From: Maylandia zebra
Lineage: Eukaryota; Chordata; Actinopteri; Cichliformes; Cichlidae
Reading direction: 5' to 3'
Length of the DNA: 64,000 nt
Assembly: GCF_041146795.1 (NCBI RefSeq)
Contig: NC_135187.1
Span: forward strand, 22,203,056-22,267,055
A program made the position numbers and the translations under genes. Below are positions 57,568 to 64,000 of this stretch, piece by piece. Numbering within the stretch: the stretch's first letter is position 1; every line of letters begins with the position of its first letter. Under the pieces are notes generated by a model. The model had not been told where the DNA came from. It ran no database searches and was given only the letters and a program-made list of their open reading frames with translations.

Positions 57568-59255
57568 TGAACATTTCCGTGTCATGTTGGCCATAGTTGA
57601 CAAAACAGGTTTTCACAGAGGTTCCTGGGGAATATTGGAGATGAATTTTGAACCTCATTGGATTCAGATGTGGCCCGGTACTAAAGATAATGAAGTGTAA
57701 CACATAAACGATGGTGATGCAATCATAGGTTTTAAATGATTGGAAGTGGGAGATAAACAGTCTTTCTTCATCTGGTCTGCTATCTTTGTAACCTCCTCGT
57801 CTGGTATCTGGCCCATCCTTTGGTCTCCTTCTGTCTTCCTGCCTCTTTGACTGCTGAACTATTCCCCCAAAGAGCAACAAATGGATTCGTGGTCACACTT
57901 TATAAGCTGTCAGTTGAACCATGCTCAGGTCCGTGACAGGTGAGGAATGTTTTCATTCACCTCTCTGTCTCTCAGTGGATGCCCCTTGTTCTCACATACA
58001 CAGTTAAATGCATCTTTCTCTCTGCACCTGGGCTCAGCACTGTAAACATCAAAGGAAAGGGACAGCAGAAATGAGAGGTAGAGGAGAGAGGAAAATCTTA
58101 TCCATCATCATTTATAGTTCTTTTTAGTTCTCTAGCCACAATCACCCCACTTCTTCCTGCGGGGTGTCTCTGACAGAAAGCAATCACACATGTGAGCTTT
58201 TGCTGATCTCATAGCAGTATTGACAGGATGCCATCACTGGTGCCTTTCAAAAACCTTTACATGGCTTTTGGGAAAATAAACAAGTTTTATCATGTGGCAC
58301 TTCTCTAGTTATCAGGTGGTTGTGTATGGCCCTCAATACCTGCAAACCCTCCAGTTTCATTTCATGTTATACTCTTCTTTCATTTGGCTATTTGGCACTC
58401 ACTGGGTATACTAGTTAAAATATCCAGAAAGTATTCTTTGGAAGAAATATGCTACTTTGTTAAAATTTACAGGATATTTTTTTCACCAATTGAAAAACAA
58501 CATATTTGAAATCAATGAATGTTCACAATAGTACATTTTATGGATATATTAAGCAAGAGTATTTTTTACCACCATCTTTGCTCCAACAATGAATATGCCT
58601 AAAAACACAGCTAGACCTTGACTGGCTCTTTGGGCATGAGGGACTCCTGCCATATTTGCCATTTCTGAATTCTTTCATAGGATTTGTATTAGGAATTGTC
58701 AAAGGATTTTTGCTTTTAAAGGTTTTATTATTCATATAATAATCAGCTAAGAGTGTTTATATTTCTGTTTGTACTCAACCAGCTGCACAATTAACCGTTG
58801 GCTCTTTGCTCTATAACGGAAACTGTTTGCCGTGTCTTTCTTATAATGTCTTATAAAGCAAGAATTTGCCTTAAAATACCACACAATGTGATTTATTTTG
58901 AATATTGTTAATTTTCATGCCCTTGATGAAAAATAAGTTCAACACCAAACTACTGTACAGTATTTGTTTTCAGTTTACAATCTTGAAACTCACTCTTGCT
59001 TACTCCCCCCCACCCCCTTGTTGTATCAAGTCCTCCTACATCAATTAGCACAGTCTGTTTGAATTATGAAGCGTCAGCCATGTTGCATGTGCCACACAGT
59101 AATATAAAGCAAGGTTCAGATGGATATTTTACTCATGTCGTGTTTAGATATCGGTTGTTGTGGATATGTGAGGTGGTTCCCTGTGTTTTTGTGTCAGAGA
59201 ACAATGTTGAAGCTTAGCTAGCAATGGGCCACCATGACAGAGACTTGTGTAGTGA
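54612..59255. other. Intergenic interval without recognised genes
   Basis: It contains a CA repeat at 57542-57567 and an AC tract at about 55909-55926. Otherwise it is ordinary AT-rich sequence. The part at 58540-58760 looks less repetitive and is discussed as a possible conserved non-coding element. Confidence 0.45.
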
Positions 59256-60172
59256 TTAACCCTTTACAGCCGATTGGAGCGGGCACGCTCCATTTTGCGT
59301 AACTATTTTTAAATCCCGGTAGCTCTGCAACCGCATAAGCTAGCGCAATAATTTTTTTTGCATATGAAACCGGAGGAGTTGTACTTACATCTGATGCCAT
59401 CAGCTTGTCCTAGGTCACAGTTTCCTTCCACATATAGCTTTGCAAAAACTGCATAAAAATCACTTGCAGCAACAAAAACATGATATTCCAGAAACACGCT
59501 TCGCCGATCCGATCAGCTGTTTGTAACACTTCCTACGTCCATCAGCGCGAAGTATCACATGACCGCATGACCTGCCCGAAACCGGAAGTGACGTCATTTT
59601 GCGGAAATGTAGTTTTTTTACGATCGGGGTCTTATGAGCCTATACTTGTGTTTTAAAAAGTTATGTTTGAGTTTATGACTTTCTGTGTCGTTTCTGGGAT
59701 GCTTAGGACTCATATTGCACTGCTGGAAATAGTTTATTTTGATGCATATGCTGTTATTTTGCAAATTTGCACTATAATATTTATTTTCGTTTTTCCTGCA
59801 GTGTATAAAAATTGGTGTATTTCAAAAATAAAACTATGAAGACACTCAAAATAAATTTCCTGTGGTGGGAAACTAGTTTGTGCAACTTTTTTGTATTTAC
59901 AGTTTTGAGGGATAAGCCTCTTAAATTTCTCTAACTAGAAATATATGTTAAAAAAACAAAAACGATTTTCAATTTTTTTGTAGTTTATTGCACTTTTTTG
60001 CAATTTATGTAATTACTATGCACCTAATGCAGACATATTATTAAAATTTAGGCTATAATGGTTGTATTGATGTATAGCAACTTGAAATGCTCCCAAAAAT
60101 GGCTCCACAGCATGTAAAAATATAATATAAGCTCTGGCGGACTTGGTTCTATGGTAGGTCTTAAAGGGTTAA
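59256..60172. mobile_element. 917-bp TTAA-flanked piggyBac-like non-autonomous element
   Basis: The left end is TTAACCCTTTACAGCC (59256-59271). The right end, inverted, is TTAACCCTTTAAGACC (60172-60157). TTAA borders and a CCCTTTA inverted repeat fit piggyBac-type transposition. The interior has no long ORF. Confidence 0.75.
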
Positions 60173-63100
60173 TCATCTTCAGCCAGCATTCATCTTCAGC
60201 GTGGTTGCTAATATGTTGAATACAGTATATAGGTTGCCATGGCAGTGCGGCTCAAGGAGCTAAGGAAACACAACAAAAGCCGATAATTAGCTCAAGAAAG
60301 ATGAGAAGAAACGCTGAATATTCAGCATGAGTGATGGTGTTTTTATAGACATTTTAGAGTAATGACCTGTTTACGAAGATAACAGAAGGAACACCAAAAA
60401 AAACAACAGTATAATGGTGAGCTAACAGCTGATAGCATTATGCTGTTAAATTCTACACAGCAAAGTAATGTAATGTAATATTTTCACTGTTAAATAGCAA
60501 TTTAATACTGGCAAATCTGTCCACCAGTGTTTTACTGTAGTTTGACAGGGAAATTTATTGCAGTCTCCTCTGTTATAGTCCAGAGTTTGCTGTCCGTTCA
60601 AGACCTCTGAGTATGCACAGCGACTTTATTTCGGTGCTCTATATCAGGGTTGTCCCACAAGCTGAAGCAACTTGTTTTTCGATATATTTCATATGTTGCT
60701 AGAGTTCACCTCTTCAGACTGCATCCTCTGTTCCAGCCATCTTGGAAGTAGGTAAAGGAGTGCCAGAAACCTCTACTCTGCTTCTTTCAACCACTCCAAG
60801 CGCTTGATGTTTAGACTTTGTGGTTCTTAGACTAGCTCCACTTCTGCTACTGACGAAGGAGGAAAGCAAACACCACTTGCAGAAACGACTCATTCTGACT
60901 GTTTTAATGTTGGCTGGGCAGCTTTCGTGCACCATACAGCAGCTCTAAAAAGCAGTTGTATGCTTAATCACAAGAGAGACATAATAAGCACAAATAATGG
61001 CTAAATACAGCTTCCCGTGCATTTTTTTTTCTTTGCCTTGCAGGCGAGTGGTGATTTGCTTTTTTGTGCTGATCCTTATTAACAGTGAATTTGTTAGTCA
61101 CCATGTGGCTGATTAGTATATGTTTCACGAAGGCTTAGGTTTCTCTCTTTGACTTTCTGCCCACCCAGCAGGCATTACGGGTAGTGACTTGCAGAAGAAA
61201 GGGATAGTGGGAAAACACGGGGGCCTGGGGTCGACGTGTCACCATTGCTCAGTGTCCTTGCTGCCAATCTATGTAAACATGCACGCACACAAACACACAC
61301 ACACACGAAAATGTCCAAGCCATCACCTTGTATGCAACATCAGACTTCTGACAAAGACAAGCTGGTCCAGCAGTCTGAGTCTTAACAAGCTCCAGCTGAG
61401 GGTGGACATAGGCCACTGTGAATGTGAGAGTGTGTTTAGGCTGGTGCTTGCAGTGACAGAAGGCAGCCAGTATTTGTGTCTGCTCCTTCATTTCCTGTTC
61501 CTGTGAGGCAGGTTTCACTCTCACAGAACATGGCAGCTCACCTTTGGGGGTGCAAATGCCCTGTTGTGAGTGACTGAGTGTGTGTCAGTGTGTGCGTGTG
61601 TGTTCTCTTACCAGTGGGAATGAAAACCCACACAAAAGGAATCAATCGCACTTGTTGCTGATTAAGGTGTGACTCCACCCCCCGCTCTCATATCTCAGCC
61701 TCCTCCTTCTGTAGCTCCTCAGCTGTGAGTGATTAAGCTGAAGGGAGGAAGGGAGGGAGGCAGTTGGAAGGGTGAGAAGAGAGGACAGGGTACTTACTGA
61801 CTGGCTGAATAATGGCTTCCAGAGATCTCTGACTTTGGGGCTCTGTGCAGCACGAGGGTTAATCAGGAGTGACGGCTCAGCCCGTTTGGACACTGTATAG
61901 GCAGCTCTGCTCCTGTCAGGCACAGACATGGACTGCCAAACCCACCCACCCCCACTACCTCCATTCTCTCATCACCACAGGATCTTAACCACTAGGCCGC
62001 TAGTCCTTGCTACAACTATATGACAGGGAAAAGTTTGGTACAAAAGGAGAAAGGGAAGGACAGGCAGAAGAGGAAAATAAAAAGTTGGAAAGTAATTCAA
62101 GCAGATTTGAGGTTGAGAAAGAGAAAAGGCAACCAATGAAAGGCACATAGGGAGATACATGCATGGCCTACGGTGGAGTGGTTGATGCGGTGTGCCGGTT
62201 TCATGTTTGTGCATGCATCTGTGTCAGATTGACTGTGGATGTTTAATGGGAACCCCTGAGCAGCCGGGGGAAACCCATCGTGTTCATTCAACTGCACAGA
62301 TCTCAGGAAAAGCTATACTGAGGTTACTGTTCCTTTACGCACGTGTGAACGTATATGCACACCCTCCGTGTGTGCGTGTGTTTGCGAGAGGTTTGATGCG
62401 GTCTGCTGATTTGTGCTGTTTCCACGGTGATTGGTTTCCATCAAGCGTCCGGGGGCTAAACCATCGACAACGTGCACTCTCTTTCCCTGCGACCTGACTC
62501 CGTTTCATTTTTCAATTTCACTTTCATCAACTGCTGCCGCCTGTTTTTTCATTTTTCTATTTCCAGACGATGACAGAAAGCGTGTGAAGTGTGAAATTAG
62601 AAAGAGCGTCTGTAAATAATGGCGTGTAACACGGAGTACACACACATGAACAAACACGGACGAGCACATACTCTGTTGCATAAGCTGCGAGACAGAACTC
62701 ATTACCTTCAAACTGAGCGATTGGAAAAAGTGAACTGAATACTTAAACTTGCCTCTAAATGACATAATTACAAACAGAAGATAATAGTTGGACTTCTTAT
62801 TTGATTTTATCAAGTGGGAATTCAGAATATTGTCCAAAACATGCAAAACAAGCCCACTGATAGTCTATGGCACTGACTGAGACACTATGAGCAGAGTTTA
62901 AGGTCGATTTTCTATAAAGGAGCCCCTGTTCTATGTTGCTTTTTGGCACAACTTACATAAAGTCACACACATCTTATCCCCCCCCCCCACCTGGATTTAA
63001 CTGTCTGACAGAGTGAGATGTTGGCGTAGTGGAGCGCTGGAGAAGGAGGTCAGGGGCGCAAGGGCAGTCAGGTCCCTCCGACGTCCATCAAAATGACAGG

Positions 63101-64000
63101 TACCCCTGCTTTAAAACTCTGTGACCCACCCCAAAACCCAGTTTCCCTCCTTTTTTTCTGCAGACACACAAACGCGCCGAAACAGACACGCACACACGCT
63201 GAATTACTAGGCCTAAAAAGTAGCCCCGCAGCGAAGGAGACCAGCTCTCCGCAATTAGGACATTCTGCGGCCATGAAATCATTCTGAAAATTAGCTCCAG
63301 GAAGCAAGAGGAGGGAGACAAAGTCCTAAAGAAAGGCAAAAAAACGTGACTGTAAGAAAGCGGGTGAAGCTGGGGAGGAAGAAAGTGTTCTGGATCTCCT
63401 CAGCAGTCAAACAGACAGACCACATGTGCTGGCAAGGCGAGACTGAAAGAATTTAAAATTATTCCAGATAATGATGGCTGTTAAGATTAACAATTAATCC
63501 TCTACCCTCATGACACGTTAGATTTGGATACGGGGAAATGGCTCTAAGAGGTGCGAAAGGCCTCAAACAAGTATTCAGTCAGCTAAATTACACTTTCTGT
63601 TTATGTGTGTGTGTGCCTCCAGAAGCTGACAGTGTACAGGCCTCAGGTCCTGACAGGAGAAGGAACCAGGGTTTGGATCTCAGCTCATGACTGAAGAGAC
63701 CTGCTCTATGTTCTGTGGCAAAGTCTATTCTACATTCTGCAGATCTGCCGCTCTCCTGTCGCCTCTGGTTTACCCTGCTCTGACCTTCTGCCATTACACA
63801 AACAGCATCTGCCAGCGATCAACTCCAACAAACCTTAAGTAACAGCGGGACAACATCACCCTGTGCCACCCCAACCCTCAGGTCATCCTGTTTCCTAAGC
63901 TAAACATTTAAGAGATAGATTTGGGAATCACTTGCTGCTGGCCATCTTTGCTAACTTTAGAATAAATGAATGTGGGTCTAAATGTGTGTGTGTGGGTGAG
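60173..64000. other. Intergenic interval without recognised genes
   Basis: Short ORFs, AC/GT tracts (61287-61304, 61576-61602) and a C run (62978-62989) are present. Nothing matches a known gene or RNA by eye. Confidence 0.4.

Noticed and set aside
38486-64000. mir-148 family hairpin expected near NPVF from human synteny
   Set aside because: I looked for the conserved mature sequence on both strands by eye and did not find it. A computed search would settle it.

Overview
The window is nuclear DNA from a ray-finned fish, most likely a percomorph (cichlid-like) teleost. The evidence is four or five intron-containing vertebrate genes with typical teleost protein sequences, long intergenic stretches, many CA/GT microsatellites, and fish-type LINE, SINE and DNA-transposon remnants. 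Apart from the first gene, all host genes lie on the minus strand.

Layout. 1-2.4 kb holds LINE debris. 2.47-3.6 kb is the 3' end of a WASP-interacting protein gene (WIPF3-type, plus strand). 4.15-8.04 kb is a complete four-exon FKBP14 (ER peptidyl-prolyl isomerase, HDEL tail). 9.05-14.86 kb is a 17-exon COLQ (collagen tail of acetylcholinesterase). 17.48-18.48 kb is a two-exon cytochrome c paralogue whose heme motif has lost its axial histidine. 20.85-22.03 kb is a three-exon NPVF (LPXRFamide/GnIH precursor). FKBP14, CYCS and NPVF belong to the human 7p14-p15 synteny group; COLQ, on human 3p, is the outlier.

22.6-38.5 kb is a nested transposon complex. One older TIR-type DNA repeat is split into three pieces (22.63-23.37, 27.59-27.89 and 38.15-38.49 kb). 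The first gap holds a 5'-truncated L1-like LINE (minus strand, about 4.2 kb, with a GC-rich 3' region and a candidate 13-bp target duplication). The second gap holds a roughly 10.3-kb block that I interpret as a CACTA/EnSpm-like transposon. It carries two plus-strand genes: a zinc-finger/DDE-like transposase with frameshifts, and a partner protein with a PB1-like N-terminus broken by a LINE and a SINE. Its left arm also holds a hAT-like terminus, a candidate transmembrane plus coiled-coil gene, a probable solo LTR, a Tc1-like fragment and an L1 tail.

38.5-64 kb has no convincing coding gene. It holds microsatellites, a 32-base G run, a CCAAT-bearing promoter-like island near 43.3 kb, and two TTAA-flanked piggyBac-like elements (46.26-46.42 and 59.26-60.17 kb).

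The most interesting items are the cytochrome c paralogue with CXXCR in place of CXXCH, the nested two-gene transposon and its possible cargo gene, and the COLQ splice sites built into or against CA/TG microsatellites. All family names rest on recognising sequence patterns; nothing was searched.
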